64,000 nucleotides of DNA, from NCBI GenBank assembly GCA_014898415.1, contig RCTD01000027.1, positions 558,001 to 622,000 on the forward strand, written 5' to 3'. The stretch is from Stromatinia cepivora. Its lineage: Eukaryota; Ascomycota; Leotiomycetes; Helotiales; Sclerotiniaceae. The notes beneath the pieces were generated by a model, which was not told the origin of the DNA, did no database searches, and saw only the letters and a program-made list of their open reading frames with translations. Position numbers and translations under genes: made by a program. Below, piece after piece: positions 40,345 to 52,059 of this stretch; position 1 is the stretch's first letter, and every line of letters begins with the position of its first letter.

Positions 40345-42604
40345 TCAATTAGTAGTCGCTGAAGCGAAGGTCAAAGACTGGGACTCCATGAACTCCAACT
40401 CTGCATCACTACTCTGAACAGAAAATTCTGGCTTGGAAACATCGAAGTTGATTTATGGGTCGGCATTAGTAAAACGATAAGCTAACCATAATATATATTC
40501 CTTTTGTTGTTCGAGTATAAATGAAAGCTTACGATATTTCTCTTCTTCATTAGTCTTCTCGTTGAGAAACCATCTTTCAGGGAAATATTTTTCTGCCCAT
40601 AATAACCCATACATTCCAAAATCTTCTAGAAAGGGGTGGAAATCATCTTTTTCTGGTAACAGGAACTTCTTATCTTCAATGGGGCTTAGAGACTTATAGG
40701 ACTTAAATAACATATTGAATATAATAGCCAGAGATTTCTATGGGAATGCCGATACCAAAAGATCCATTGCGTTTTAAAAATGAGATATACGGAATATGAA
40801 AACAAGAGAGATATAAATAAAAAAAAGAATATTTGGATCACCTATTTTTCGTAATATAATCTCCAATACAGTATTACTAAGATTCTACACATATTTGAAC
40901 ATTACAATAGAAGGAGAAGATTCGTCCCGAATCTCATTTATATCAATATCAATTGTTTTATCTTCTAGAAAAGATGCAATAATTTTTATAAAGGGATTTT
41001 CTTTAAATGCAAATCCAAGTATTGCAACATTATTAAAAATAACAATATAACAGCCTTACTTCATAAACTTCTTCGTTACTCGGCTGATTTGATTGTCAAA
41101 TAGTGCAAGGAATACTTGAACCGCAGGTTCAAATTTCTCTATAATTCTATTTGTAAATAAATATCCATAAACTCAAATAAATACAATATCCAAAAATAAC
41201 AATCGATACTGACTATACCCATTCTCAACATTGATAACAAAATCGAAAAGTATAAATATTGTTTTTCGTACAAACATAAATAGCATTACAGCATACAACG
41301 ATTTTGTATAATAATATAATTGCTAAAGAACATTTAGCCATACAAAAATAACAAAATAATGATATAGCCTTCCAATCGTTGAAACTTTATCAGAAGCTTT
41401 TGAATACCAATGACACACTACACCAATCCAGACCTCTCGATCTCTAGTATTGTCATCTTCAATGATTATTCTATATCTTCCTAGATCTCCCAAGCACTCA
41501 ATCCAAGTATTTTCGAAAGCCGATACGGTCTCGTACAACAAAGCCATCATTGAATATACCAAGTATATGAATGCAAGCATATAATCAAATGAAACAGGTA
41601 ATCGATGTCTGAGGAGTTCTAGGAAAGAATGAATACCATAACACCACATTCTAACAGGCATAGCATATTTTGATGCCAATAAACGTAAAGCAGGACTAGC
41701 AGATGGATGCTGAGAGACTAGGAAAGTTATGATGCTCATGGAGAAGAGTGCGATGCATTGCTATGAGAGCTTGCCATTGCTCATTATTAAGCCTTGGAGG
41801 ATCACTTTGCACAAGTGTAGCTTGCTTATTGTCAACTTCAATACACTTAGCTTCAACGATTACAAGGCCATCATATATGCCTTTGACCTCTGCTACGAAT
41901 TGTTCTTGAAAAATAGGTTTTGTCTCTGGTTGAAGTATAATGCTGTACTTTTCGCTTTGAGATCTTAATTCAGTTTCCGAGACTGCCCTATTAGGTAAGA
42001 TTGCAAATGGGGTATTCGCTTGAGCATACTGATGATGATGATGTTGCTGCTGTTGCTGCTGCTGATTTGCATGACGTGCCGGTCGGGATGCAATTTGAGG
42101 TGAAGATGTTTTCATGGGTATTCGATTGATAGGCTTGAACACTTGAGCTCGATATTTTGAAGGTTGAATGGAAGCAATGTTGGAAGGATCAAAGGATGCT
42201 CTTATAAATAGCGAATTCTGATCAGAGGCCCATAATTGTTCTTTTGTAGTCTGTCGCTGAGTTTCTATATCTGATATAGAAAATAATTCAGAAGTTGGTC
42301 TAGCTAAAGATCTATTTGGTGGAGGTGAATCTGAAGCTTCCAAGAATAGTAATACTGAACCTGCTGATATATTATCTTCAACAGCAATTCTCTTACGCGG
42401 CTGATCCGTTATGATTTCTTCATCCTCCATAGTATTACCCTTATTTGATCCTAGATTCAAAATCTGAAGGCTAGAAAACGATCGATTAAATGAAGGGGAA
42501 TTAAAAGATCGCTTAAATTGCAAATGTAGAGTTAAAATGTATAATTGTGCAATAGCAGCCTCATTATTCGAAGGTTTCCGGAATTGGGAATCATCTTTTA
42601 TCAT
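40345..42604 (-). pseudogene. EST1-like (SMG5/6/7-type) protein, decayed second copy
   Basis: The N-terminal frame 42604-41696 is disordered with a QQQQQQQHHHH tract and ends in the conserved EQFVAEVKGIYDGLVIVEAK, DNKQATLVQSDPPRLNNEQW. The next frame 41739-41323 has SQHPSASPALRLLASKYAMP, YLVYSMMALLYETVSAFENT and CHWYSKASDKVSTIGRLYHY. The C-terminal piece 40713-40453 has LEDFGMYGLLWAEKYFPERW, then a TAA at 40455-40453 where Gln would continue the frame (INFDVSKPEFS...). The stretch 40740-41320 is too decayed to read. Full members reach ~850 residues. Related to the plus-strand gene at 21005-22438. Stops and frame changes make it a pseudogene. Confidence 0.75.
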
Positions 42605-43330
42605 TCTTTGTACTTTGAATCAACATTACTTTTCCTTGAAGATAGCAAACAGCCTTGCATATCTCCCCTCCACAAATACAATTGTCAACAAATCAACTAA
42701 CCTCTTCAATACGCTATCACTCTTATAAGATTTGCAGAATCATTTAAGTTCATCTTGGTTAGATGGAATTTTATCCTAATGATCCTTTTCTGTATAGTTC
42801 CATAAATCGATTTCGGAAAGATATATCTTACATTCCAAATATAATATACATACCCAAGATTGAGTTGTCTTCGTATTTCAGCGCTGATACTGTATCCATA
42901 GATCTGATACATCGCTTTTGATAGGATTCATCTTTAATCGTAATTTTCCAAAACTTGAAGAATATAATGAGCATATATTAGAAAATGATAACTTTGATAT
43001 ATAAATCCCTATAAAGAAACATAGTTTTATATAACATCAGGTATATCATCTTATCATCCTTATACAAAAGCTCTCACCGAAAACCTTGCTAGTTCATTAC
43101 TCTTTTTGTACACCGATGTTTGAACTCAAGTATTGATTGATTGGTTCTCTATTATTTACCTGTCGTTATAACATTGCAAGGATATTGATATAAGATTTAA
43201 AACAGGAATATATCTTACTCTTAACTATATATAGCAACTTATTTATTCTGATAAAATTAAGATAAAAGAGGCAAATCCAGCCATGATCTTTCATAGCTTA
43301 ATATGGTAGGCTGATTTACGGGTAGACAAC
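42605..43330. other. no gene seen
   Basis: AT-rich sequence upstream of the EST1-like pseudogene; its promoter would lie here. A short minus frame at 42912-42706 has no features. Confidence 0.35.
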
Positions 43331-43617
43331 TGATACCAATTCTAGGTGATGTAGTTCAAATGCGTGGCCGTTAAATGACTTAAGCCGCTGCGCCGCAGTA
43401 AACATCCCGTGGATTGTCACATTGGCATCGAGAGCCTGTTGACATTGTTCTGGAGCAAGAGACTACCACTCTGATTTGTATGAGTGGCCACATTCATGTT
43501 TATAGTATATGAGTTGATATATAAAGTAAGAGTTAGATAAAACAAGAGGATATTTTCGAGGAAGAGGGATGGTTGTATGAACGATTGAAGAAATTTGAGA
43601 TATGGGCCCTTACTACA
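43331..43617 (-). repeat. copia-like LTR with tRNA-iMet primer-binding site
   Basis: On the minus strand, TGTAGTAAGGGCCC at 43617 to TTTGAACTACA at 43350 gives a 268-bp LTR with mirror ends TGTAGT...ACTACA. Ten bases further, TGGTATCAG (43339-43331) matches the initiator-Met tRNA primer site used by copia-type elements. Internal sequence beyond ~43260 is not recognisable, so this is a 5' LTR stub. Confidence 0.55.
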
Positions 43618-43974
43618 CTACTCTCCCCCCAATGTATCCATATCTCTCCCCCACTCTGTTAATGTACTTTAGTATTAATAATCTGTATACGAAAAACTAT
43701 GTCTTTTCGATCCCACAAATCTCTTTTTTATTGGCAGTTGTTCGATTGCCAACTTGCAATATAATTATGTTGTAGTACCAAATCGACTAGATTATGCTAA
43801 ATGCTTGAACTAAATATGCAATCATCCTTTCGTTCGATACTGGATTGAGATAGCAGTCAAAAAACAGTAAATGATGGGAAAGTTGGAGAAGGTAAAGAGG
43901 GTGTAAGAGAGGAAGGAGTTAAAGGAAAACGTCGATCGTATGTATCTATGAATGGTAATAAATAGTATTTGTTC
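43618..43974. other. no gene seen
   Basis: Intergenic, with a C-rich CTCTCCCCCCAATG stretch next to the LTR. Nothing further recognised. Confidence 0.35.
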
Positions 43975-44235
43975 ATCAGACTCAGCTTAACACAGCATTA
44001 CAAGATGCCCAAAAAACAGGACGTATAAGATTAAGGGCTCTTGACTTTCAACCTTCACTCGGAAAAAATTATATAGAACTTAGATTTCCTGATGGGATAG
44101 AATATCTATATAATGTTTACATTCACAGAACTAAACTTTTCAAAACGGGCTCTAAAGATGATCCAAATAAAATAGCAAAACGTCAACTATCAGGAACTTA
44201 TAACACAAATGAACTCCCATATAACAAAGCTTAAG
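43975..44235 (+). CDS. short frame, possible terminal exon, unknown
   Basis: Follows a 3'-splice-like TTGTTCATCAG. Reads LQDAQKTGRIRLRALDFQPS, GKNYIELRFPDGIEYLYNVY and IHRTKLFKTGSKDDPNKIAK before TAA. Composition and strand pattern look protein-like, but no upstream exon was found and the family is unknown. Confidence 0.3.
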
Positions 44236-44756
44236 GCTCCCGTGTTTGAAGTTTGGAATCTGCAATTTAATTCATATTTGCCCCTATATTCCCCATCATC
44301 TCTTATTGCCTCTCTGAAGGTTTAATTTTCTTAATTCAAATCCCCTCCTCCATTTGCAGACGTCAGCCTTTTCTGTAACATATCTTGCTTTGTCAGTCGG
44401 AGGTTATAGGGGGAAGGAATATCAATATACCTAATCTTTTCATATTGTTTAACAAATATCATCCTAGCGGTCGCTCAGCCTAACCTAAGCCTAGATCTTG
44501 GAGCTTTCGGCCGAAGATGGTTAAGAGCATCTTATAACTTGCTTTGTGGTATAATATAAATCTTTCTTCAATATATATTTGGAATTTGGTTTTTGAATAC
44601 ACATTTACTATAACCAAGGAAATTAAATACAAATAAAAAGAAATATTTATAAAAGGAAATTTTCGATGAATAATAATATGGTATATTGTTCAAGGATAAG
44701 TTGAAAATGGCAGTTTCGTTTTTCGAAAAGATAGAGGAAACACCGACTTAAGAAAA
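44236..44756. other. no gene seen
   Basis: AT-rich spacer without protein-like frames. Confidence 0.35.
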
Positions 44757-44960
44757 TTAGTATTGCAAGCTAAGGGATTTTCGGGACTTTTGTAGTTCAA
44801 TAATATTGTATAGGTTTGCTGGTGTGATATCCCAGCTCCGGGTTTCTTTCAATGTTTTGACTGCGAAAGTGAGATCTGCGGGTTTCGTGGTCGATAGGAG
44901 ATGATGGAGGAGAGGAAGACCGACCAATTTGGTCAAATTGACCAAATTGACCAAATTAAC
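44757..44960 (-). pseudogene. hypothetical fragment next to a short (TTGACCAAA)n array
   Basis: Minus frame: MVNLVNLTKLVG comes from the repeat (44924-44960, the unit of the 26.6 kb minisatellite), then LLHHLLSTTKPADLTFAVKT and RSWDITPANLYNIIELQKS. The second part looks like a real helical protein end. The array beside a coding fragment recalls the arrangement at 26166-26908, where a frame also begins at the minisatellite edge. Not recognised. Confidence 0.35.
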
Positions 44961-44965
44961 CCTAA

Positions 44966-45110
44966 ACCAGGATTAAAGTCATTTTGAATGACTTTAATCC
45001 CTGGTTTTTTTTTTAATTCTCTTCGTTCGAGATTTGCTGCTGCTGATTCGTTCATTTTCTTTTGTACCGCAATTCAATTTCTTGAATGTGCTAGGGAATT
45101 CAATTCCAAT
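44966..45110. repeat. dispersed repeat with 31-bp hairpin, copy 4 (hairpin 44970-45000)
   Basis: Perfect hairpin followed by CTGG and a T-run, then AATTCTCTTCGTTCGAGATT, GATTCGTTCATTTTCTTTTG and GAATGTGCTAGGGAATTC, colinear with 29149-29280. Lacks the left flank; it abuts the TTGACCAAA array instead. Confidence 0.85.
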
Positions 45111-46173
45111 CAACTTTTAACACCAATCATCAACCTCAATCTCAATCAAACTTCAAAATGGATTTTATCCCACAAGAATACCAAAAAAAATGATTTTTCC
45201 GCTGTGAAATTGCAGTCCTTAATACATGTTATTAAGAACCGATGATAGATTGGAGTGATGACCGCTATTCTGACCGATGGTGGCAAAAGTTTGTACATGT
45301 TTACAATAGCGGGGAGGGTCAATTGCAATGTTCGTGCTCAACTTGTGCTGCAGTAAGTAAATTTGTTTTCTGAGGGGTGAGGTAGGGATTCAGCTACATT
45401 CTAACAGAGTAAATCACAGGTTGGCGCAAAATAACCTTACAATTAATTACAACAGTCACTTCCACTTACTCAGGTATGAGTTTTGCCAGTAAGTAGTATA
45501 ATTAGCAAATAACTTACCTGTATTGCAGGGTATGATACCTACGTAAACGAATGGGATGGACAAAATGGGGGTCGGGGGTTGAAGATGAATGGTTGATTTG
45601 TGCTGGGAGTTCAACATCCCAATATCGAAATGGAAGGTTGTAGTTTGCTAGCAGGCAGTATGTGCAGGAGCTGGATTCCATTCCCAACCTTGGTATAGCG
45701 ATTTCTTCCTTATTCATGATGCCTCGAAACCATCATTAGCGTCATTCGTGACACCACCACGTAGCTTGGGCGCCATTTCCCCAATTTCTTGTGCCAACAG
45801 ATTAGCAAGGGTTTTTCGCATCCACACCGGAATACGAGACGTCGTGAATTCCTAACTTCAAGGATCTAATCCAGGATCATTGAAACTTGATATGCTTTAC
45901 TGTACATTCTCTGGCCATCTATTACTCGATTGGCAGTATGGAACCGACAACTGATGCCATGCAGTGACTTTCCAGTGCATAATGTAGGTCGTTTCGAAAG
46001 GATTAGAGCTTGACTACAACATGAAGCGGCTTCCTTCGAAAAGGGAAGGTCCTCTAAAAAAGGGGTACCACTTAATATTGAGAAAGGCCCTTTTAATAAC
46101 TACATGTTACTAGAATGATTCCTTCAACTCAAAGTTCTAAACTTACGCGCAATTCATTTCCTATGAACTCAAG
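45111..46173. other. no gene supported
   Basis: Frames at 45146-45328 (-) and 45514-45717 (-) show no family pattern. A minor one around 45660 (SSCTYCLLANYNLPFRYWDV, minus) could be an exon relic. Confidence 0.3.
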
Positions 46174-46488
46174 ATGTTCAATCTCATCAACTTTCAAAAA
46201 GCCACCTGTCGTTCTAAATTCGGCGACAACTACACTCCCCAACTTATTCGACAGAGCAGTGCATATATCGATAAGAAAACGGAAATTGAACTTAAATCAC
46301 TCTCAGGGTACAATGGCGACAGCCCTGAGATGGACATGCTACAAAGCCAGGGTTTGGCTTCCACATCAGCCCGCACACCACTAGGCATCCCTACAGCTTC
46401 TACCTCAACATCCACAACCCTTGTCTCAACATTGGAGGATCACAAGCACGAAGAGAGCCAAAAAGACAATCTTTTAAAGGGAAAATAA
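46174..46488 (+). CDS. hypothetical 104-codon frame, low-complexity C-terminus
   Basis: ATG at 46174. Reads MFNLINFQKATCRSKFGDNY, KKTEIELKSLSGYNGDSPEM and a Ser/Thr-rich TSARTPLGIPTASTSTSTTL tail ending with charged residues. An overlapping frame starts at 46115. Neither is recognised. Might be an exon. Confidence 0.3.
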   Translation: MFNLINFQKATCRSKFGDNYTPQLIRQSSAYIDKKTEIELKSLSGYNGDSPEMDMLQSQGLASTSARTPLGIPTASTSTSTTLVSTLEDHKHEESQKDNLLKGK

Positions 46489-46989
46489 TCACAATTAGGT
46501 ATGTCTTTTTTTATACTGAATATGAGTGTTTCTGGTGGGTAAGGGATTGTATCTAATTCTTGATAGCTTGTTAGTTAGCTGCAGCGATATCCGTAAAGGC
46601 TATGAGGGTCAGATTGCGAAAGTACAGGAAAGTGTGTCCGCTGTAGCTTTGGGATAGTAATGCAACTTCTAGTTGTGCTACCAATGATAATGATTTCACT
46701 TGGAGACCATATTTCAAAGCATGTGATTGTGTGTTCATGCACTAACTGAGAAAAGTTATGACCTATAGAATAGTCTGATCGGGATCGGATTAAGATATCT
46801 GGATTTAAATTTTTCTGAGCATCAAGTAGGCTGTGATTTTGAATCTGTAGATTTTCTCGCTTAATTTGACCAGGGGTAAGTAGTCAGGAAGATGCTACAT
46901 TATGAGATGAATGAAAGGGTACCATTGAGTATATAACCGCCAATTACTGTCGCTCTAGTGTCATGCACTTGCACAATTTATCACCTTCC
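46489..46989. other. no gene seen; possible LINE 3' remainder
   Basis: Minus strand contains stop-broken but protein-like stretches (for example LKYGLQVKSLSLVAQLEVAL) that could be the far 3' part of the LINE. Not secure. Confidence 0.3.
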
Positions 46990-47395
46990 TAACATCAGTC
47001 TTCCCAGTCCCTTTCACAATTTCATAAGATGATGTAATGTGGTGCTACAAAGATAGAGTGTCGAACCAAGGCAACCAGCTTGTAATTACGTTCTATTCTT
47101 CAAAAGTTCAATCTAGTTGATATTAATGGCTTGACTAAGTTTATTAACTTTATCTAAGTATATTCTACCTCCCGCCAATCTCTAGATATTACTTCCAAGC
47201 CTCAACAACCGCTGGTATATGATTTCTTATTATCGAGTTGATTGCAACCTTCTTTCGTGAATACTCCCTCTAGCCTATTTACGTAGGAAAGTTAGCGCCA
47301 GGCCTATTATCAACTTCAGTTCCTTCATCCACATCCCAGGGTCTTTGAATATTCTCTATTTCACTCTATATCCTTGTCTACCTAGGATACCTATA

Positions 47396-48508
47396 AGTCA
47401 ACCACCCTAGTTTCCGGCCACCCCTACTTTCCGGCCATCATTCACACCAAAAATCATCATTTTTTGCATTTTTAATTTTCTTATTTATGAATATAATTAA
47501 ATGAAATTTTGATTAAAAGTTTATTATCTAAATTCAAATCAATTCTGTAAATTTTAGATTTTTCGCAATTTTTTTCGTCAAGATATTAAAGATTGAATTT
47601 TCGAATTTTGATTTGTATATGATTTATATACTGTGAAAGAGGTAGGTCGAGATACGTGCGTCCCGATAGCACGCTGCGAGGGGAAATGGGAATTGGAACT
47701 GATCAGATTACATTGTAGAGGCTTCAAGTAGTAAAACTAGTAGGTTTAGACAATGGTTTGGGTTGTGCACAAATGGGGTACAAAAAGACTAGTGGAAAAA
47801 CGATTGATTTCTTTCAAGAAGAGGGGAGCAGAGCCCTCTCTTATATCTAACTACGAAGAGTCATGTGACCATATGACTACGAACTAGCTACGTGTTAGGC
47901 CTTGATATCCCAACTTTCTCACAATACAAATTAAAAAAACATCAAAATCTTGAATAATTTTTCAACAAAAATAATTAAAAATAAACTATTGATTTTTTAG
48001 AAATCTTTGAATCATATTTTATAAAATGAATCTAATTTCGAAAAATCTTTATTCATAAATAATGTTTTATTACTAATTGAAAAATTACCTATATAAAATT
48101 TTGTATGAAATAAAATATAAATATCAATAAAAGATTATTTATAAATTATTATATATAATAATTCGATTCATTTTATAAAATATGATTCAAAGATTTCCAA
48201 AAAAAATCAATAGTTTATTTTTAATTATATTTGTTGAAAAGTTATTCAAGATTTTGATATTTTTTTAATTTATATGTAAATCATATACAAATCAAAAATC
48301 AAAAATTCAATCTTTAATATTTCTATCAAAAAAAACCTAAAATTATAAAATTTTAAGAATGATTCAATATTTATATAAAGAGTCTATATTCAAAATTTGA
48401 ATCAATTATGTTTATTATTTAAAAAGTTATTCATAGGTAAAAATCGTGGTTTTTGGTGTAAAATGGTGGCCGGAAAGTAGGGGTGGCCGGAAACTAGGGT
48501 GGTTGACT
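47396..48508. mobile_element. fold-back / long-TIR element with TA duplication
   Basis: Left end AGTCAACCACCCTAGTTTCC (47396) and right end its inverse (48508), flanked by TA at 47394-47395 and 48509-48510. The inverse relation does not stop at the TIR: ignoring the nested LTR it continues, with scattered transitions, to about 48035 on the left and 48165 on the right, so the element is nearly one ~340-bp inverted repeat around a ~130-bp AT-rich centre. No coding frame. TA duplication suggests mobilisation by a Tc1/mariner-type transposase. Inserted in the RNase H part of the LINE. Confidence 0.85.
47632..47923 (+). repeat. solo LTR, family L4, nested in the fold-back element
   Basis: 292 bp from TGTGAAAGAGGTAGGTC to CAACTTTCTCACA. 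Flanks 47628-47631 and 47924-47927 are both ATAC. Removing it restores the left arm of the fold-back element so that it matches the right arm (GATTTATATAC/AAATTAAAA versus GATTTACATATAAATTAAAA). Higher GC than its host element. Confidence 0.85.
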
Positions 48509-50148
48509 TACATCTTTGTATCCTGGGATCCACCGGATACGAATTGTACCGTTTACCCAACTTGATGCCAGCAATCTGAAGGATGTAAAAATTTCTTATA
48601 AAGAATCTGTGGAACTGGAGAGTAGCTTGATCGCTACTTCTATATTGTTAAGGCAGATCCATATAACTAAGGTCGTCCTTGCTTCGGGTGAAGTAATTAC
48701 AGCCTTGAAGTCTTTTAGTACTGTTTCTGCTTTTGTATCATATATTTCTTTGTGTTTACCTAATGCAAAATTGCCTTCACAGAATTTGCGTCCGTTTGAT
48801 ATCCAATGAATCTACATCCTGTATTTCTGTTTACCTGTTTAGATCCGTTTATAAAGATTATAATATCTTCTTGGGGGAGTAGGCTGTAGAAAACATTGAA
48901 GTCGGTAGCAGCTTTGCCTTTGTCCCGACTGTTAGGGCCGTTTATCCGGTTCAAGATTCGTTCTTTTGATTCTGATTTTAGCTATTTCGGTGCTGCTAGA
49001 GGGTTGATCTGTTCCGAAAGGGGAAGGGTTGTGATGTGTTTAGTATATCGTATCTTGAAGGTGGTTGGGTTTTCTTGGATTTATTCTAATCTTTATGTGA
49101 AGGGGTGGTATAGATTGAATCTTTTTGTTCTGATTGTTACCGTTATCACGATATTATCAAGTTCAATTTCGAAGGATCTCAACCTTGATTCTCGGTAGAG
49201 AATCGTTATGTTTATGGTTTTCCAGATCGACAGTATCGCTTTAATACATTCTAGAGTCACTTTAACAAAGGAATCGATGTAACTATTCACCCTATTGTTG
49301 GTCCGATATTCTTTCTCAGGCCGGGTTCTGTCAGGCCACCAGGTTTTTGCTCTGTAGTATGCCTTTTTGAGTACGCATATTTCAACTGCCTGCCGAAATA
49401 AATTAACTAGAACTCCTTTCATCGAGTTGCCCAGGGATTTAAGGGCCTTGGCTATTATCATTGCTTTCATTGCGAGTTCTTTTATATGTCATTTGAAGGA
49501 GAGTTTCTTGTCAAAGAGGATCCCGAACCATCTGAAATATAATCTTCCGTTGTTTAATTCCTTGATCGTCAGGTTTCCCATAGTCACTGTCGGGGTTATA
49601 TTAAGATCTTGATCCACTTTGTATTTTGAGAAATGAATTAATTCAGATTTGCCCGGGTCGAAGGTGATGCCTTCCAAAGCGCCCCAGGTGAGGATCTCTT
49701 CAACCATGGAGGTGAGATGTCTGGCGTTGACAGACAGGGAGTTCGACGTTGCTACGATGGCCATATCGTCTGTATAACCAAATTTGATCGTATCCTTCCC
49801 CATTCTGAATATCAGGGCGATGTACAGCATGAAGAGGATTGGCGAGATGGGAGATCCTTGGGGGAGCCCGCACTCGATCTCAGTTTTTGGGCCGATGATC
49901 CCGTCTAGTCGGACCTGTACGGATCTTCCTGTGACGAAGGAGGATAGCCATTTGACCAGGTTGTAGGGCCAGCCTTGTTCTCGTAGTCTGCGTATGAGTC
50001 GGCCGGGGAGGACCGCGTCGAAGGCTCCTTTGATGTCAAGCGTCAGGAGAGAGGCTGATTCATTTATGCTAAGGGATTGCTCGACGTCGTGGGTGAGGCA
50101 TGTCGTTAGGTCTACTGCTGATCGCAGGGGGAGGGCTCCAAATTGATG

Positions 50149-50259
50149 AAGGAGTTTCCCTGTGATTAAATAAGATGTGCGAATGGTCCGTATGTGCAAG
50201 CGAAGCCCCGTGATTCAAGAGCGTGTGGTAAGGATGGTAAGGATGGTACGGTCGTCACA
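50149..50259 (-). repeat. L6 LTR 5' fragment fused to LINE
   Basis: From TGTGACGACCGTACCATCC (50259, minus) to GGGAAACTCCTT, matching the first ~111 bases of the solo LTR at 27978. The LINE reading frame then starts at CATCAATTTGG. It also marks the exact point where the neighbouring L2 LTR is cut. Confidence 0.7.
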
Positions 50260-50619
50260 GGTTTATAACTAGGAATCAAGTATGGTATCGAAGGTAAAGA
50301 AGTAGTAATTCGTAACTATAGTAGATATGTATTAATGATTGATCTTAAACACGAAGCTCTACAAATAAGGAAACCTATCCCAACTATATAGACCTTCGTA
50401 CTATACGTCCTGCTGCTTTCTACTGTCCCACTACGATGAGAAGATTTCCCACCATGGTGGGAATTCTTAATCACATGTATCGAATCAGATTCGATGTCTA
50501 TGCTTACTAAAGGTGGGGAGACCCCATGCAGCAGAATTGACGGGTATGCCATACAAATTTACTGCGCTTTTGCCTGCGGCCTAAGCTCATAAGAACAGAT
50601 CAGTTGTTACTTCGTAACA
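50260..50619 (+). repeat. L2 LTR, 5' truncated
   Basis: Begins GGTTTATAACTAGGAATCAAG, internal in the 24275 copy (24329), and ends CTTCGTAACA like the others. The first ~54 bases of the LTR are replaced by the L6 fragment. Confidence 0.75.
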
Positions 50620-52059
50620 TTATCTAAAGTAATTTATAGGCCATAATAGCCCATCAGATATAATTTTTCAGAAATATTATCAATCTCGAAAGGTGAATAT
50701 TGATATTGGGACCGAGATATTAAATATGCGTTCTAAACGAAACCCTATAGCCTCAATGAAGCTTTTAGCAAATCAAAAGAAAGAGTATTACAATTAAGAT
50801 AAAGACATACAAGATCTGCTTATATCTAGAAAAAAGTTGAAACAAGAATTTCGAGATTTATTTAGTCAAAAAAAAAGTATTAGAGTTGAGTTTATCATTA
50901 TTCGATATAATATTGAAAAGCGAAAGATTTACATAAGGAAATATGATTTAAGGAAAATCAAAGAGAATCATTTCGAAAATCTATCGAGATTATCCTAATT
51001 CAACGAAAAGTTTAAATTTGAAGTTCCGATTCTATTTATCGTTCGATCCGAACTTTCTAATATTTTATACTTTAAAGTATTTGATAGTAAAACTATTTTA
51101 TTAGTAATTGAAGGATTGATTATATATTATACCATTACAAATATTTTGTATTATAATTTACAAAAAAAAGAATAGATTGTTTATAGAAAAGAAATAGAGA
51201 ATTATTATATATTTTAACAAATTGAAAGGATATAATTATAAAGAGATCTATAATGCTGTTTTATATCGGACTTCCCAATAATCCAGATATAATATTCAGT
51301 GAAACTCAAAATGTGAAATTGGAAAACTATATATAAATCTCCTTGAAGTTTTTGTTATATTCATTATGTTTTGAAATCTATTGAAAGTAAATTATATATA
51401 GATTTCTTTTTCTTTTTTTCTTTTCTGAATTTTAAATTTTAAGTAATAGAATCGATATATTTTTCATTATTATTATTAAACAAAGATTAAGCAAATATTT
51501 AAACAAGATTAATAATTTATTTAATATGATTAATCATTATAAAACCAACATTGACTTTTGATAAGATAGGTAGAATAATAGTGTTTTAAAATTATAGCAT
51601 TCTATCATCATAAAAGATGAACTCCGATATACAGTATATAAATTATGATACAAGACTGGAAACAGAATCGAGAATTGATATCTTTCTCTTTGTGCTTCTA
51701 GACCTTCAATTCTAATAATGATTGGCTCGAAACTACATCAGTTGAAAGAATTCTTTATATTTCTTTATGCTAATAAAACTACCATATGACCATATAAGAA
51801 CATACTGGAATCAAGGTGGCAAATAAAAAGTCTATATAATCATAGACTTCCCTCAATCTCTTTATTAAAGAGAAAGAGAAAATAAAAGGATATTATATTC
51901 AAGATATAAATAAATTAATCAATAATGAATATATTGAAACTGATCTTTATTTAAATAATATGAAATTTTCATACTCAAATTTCAGGAAAAAAATGCCACC
52001 AATAACAAATATTATAACTATAATTCCGTTACAAAAACATATACTAATTGACTAATAGT
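50620..52059. other. AT-rich, RIP-like DNA; possible DUF3435 tail relic at 50730-51000 (+)
   Basis: Plus-strand translation around 50733-50997 gives ASMKLLANQKKEYYN then QDLLISRKKLKQEFRDLFSQ and IEKRKIYIRKYDLRKIKENH. Length and charge pattern are those of the C-terminal helices of DUF3435 proteins, but the match is by pattern only. The remaining ~1 kb is unreadable AT-rich DNA. Confidence 0.3.

Larger units (their letters stand above)
46990..50150 (-). pseudogene. non-LTR retrotransposon (LINE) with RT and RNase H, truncated and interrupted
   Basis: The RT core lies in 50150-49489: motif A TLDIKGAFDAV, motif B GLPQGSPISPILFMLYIA and motif C FGYTDDMAIVA. Next, 49470-49093 has the family-typical VEICVLKKAYYRAKTWWPD. 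RNase H starts at ~48954-48760 (IIIFINGSKQVNRNTGCRF, first Asp of DGS now Asn) and continues to IRIRWIPGYKDV at 48511. There the fold-back element cuts it; past 47396 the minus strand resumes with RIFKDPGMWMKEL and RIYLDKVNKLSQAININ. All pieces carry stops or shifts. The 5' part is replaced by an L6 LTR fragment at 50149-50259. The domain order resembles Tad-like fungal LINEs with RNase H. Confidence 0.8.

Noticed and set aside
48516..49198. Plus-strand frames of 97 and 100 codons
   Set aside because: Antisense shadows of the LINE RNase H and linker region on the minus strand.
50140..50199. Start of the LINE RT protein at MHIRTIRTSYLITGK
   Set aside because: Those residues are encoded by the L6 LTR fragment, which also occurs as a solo LTR at 27978 without LINE sequence; real LINE coding starts near 50150.
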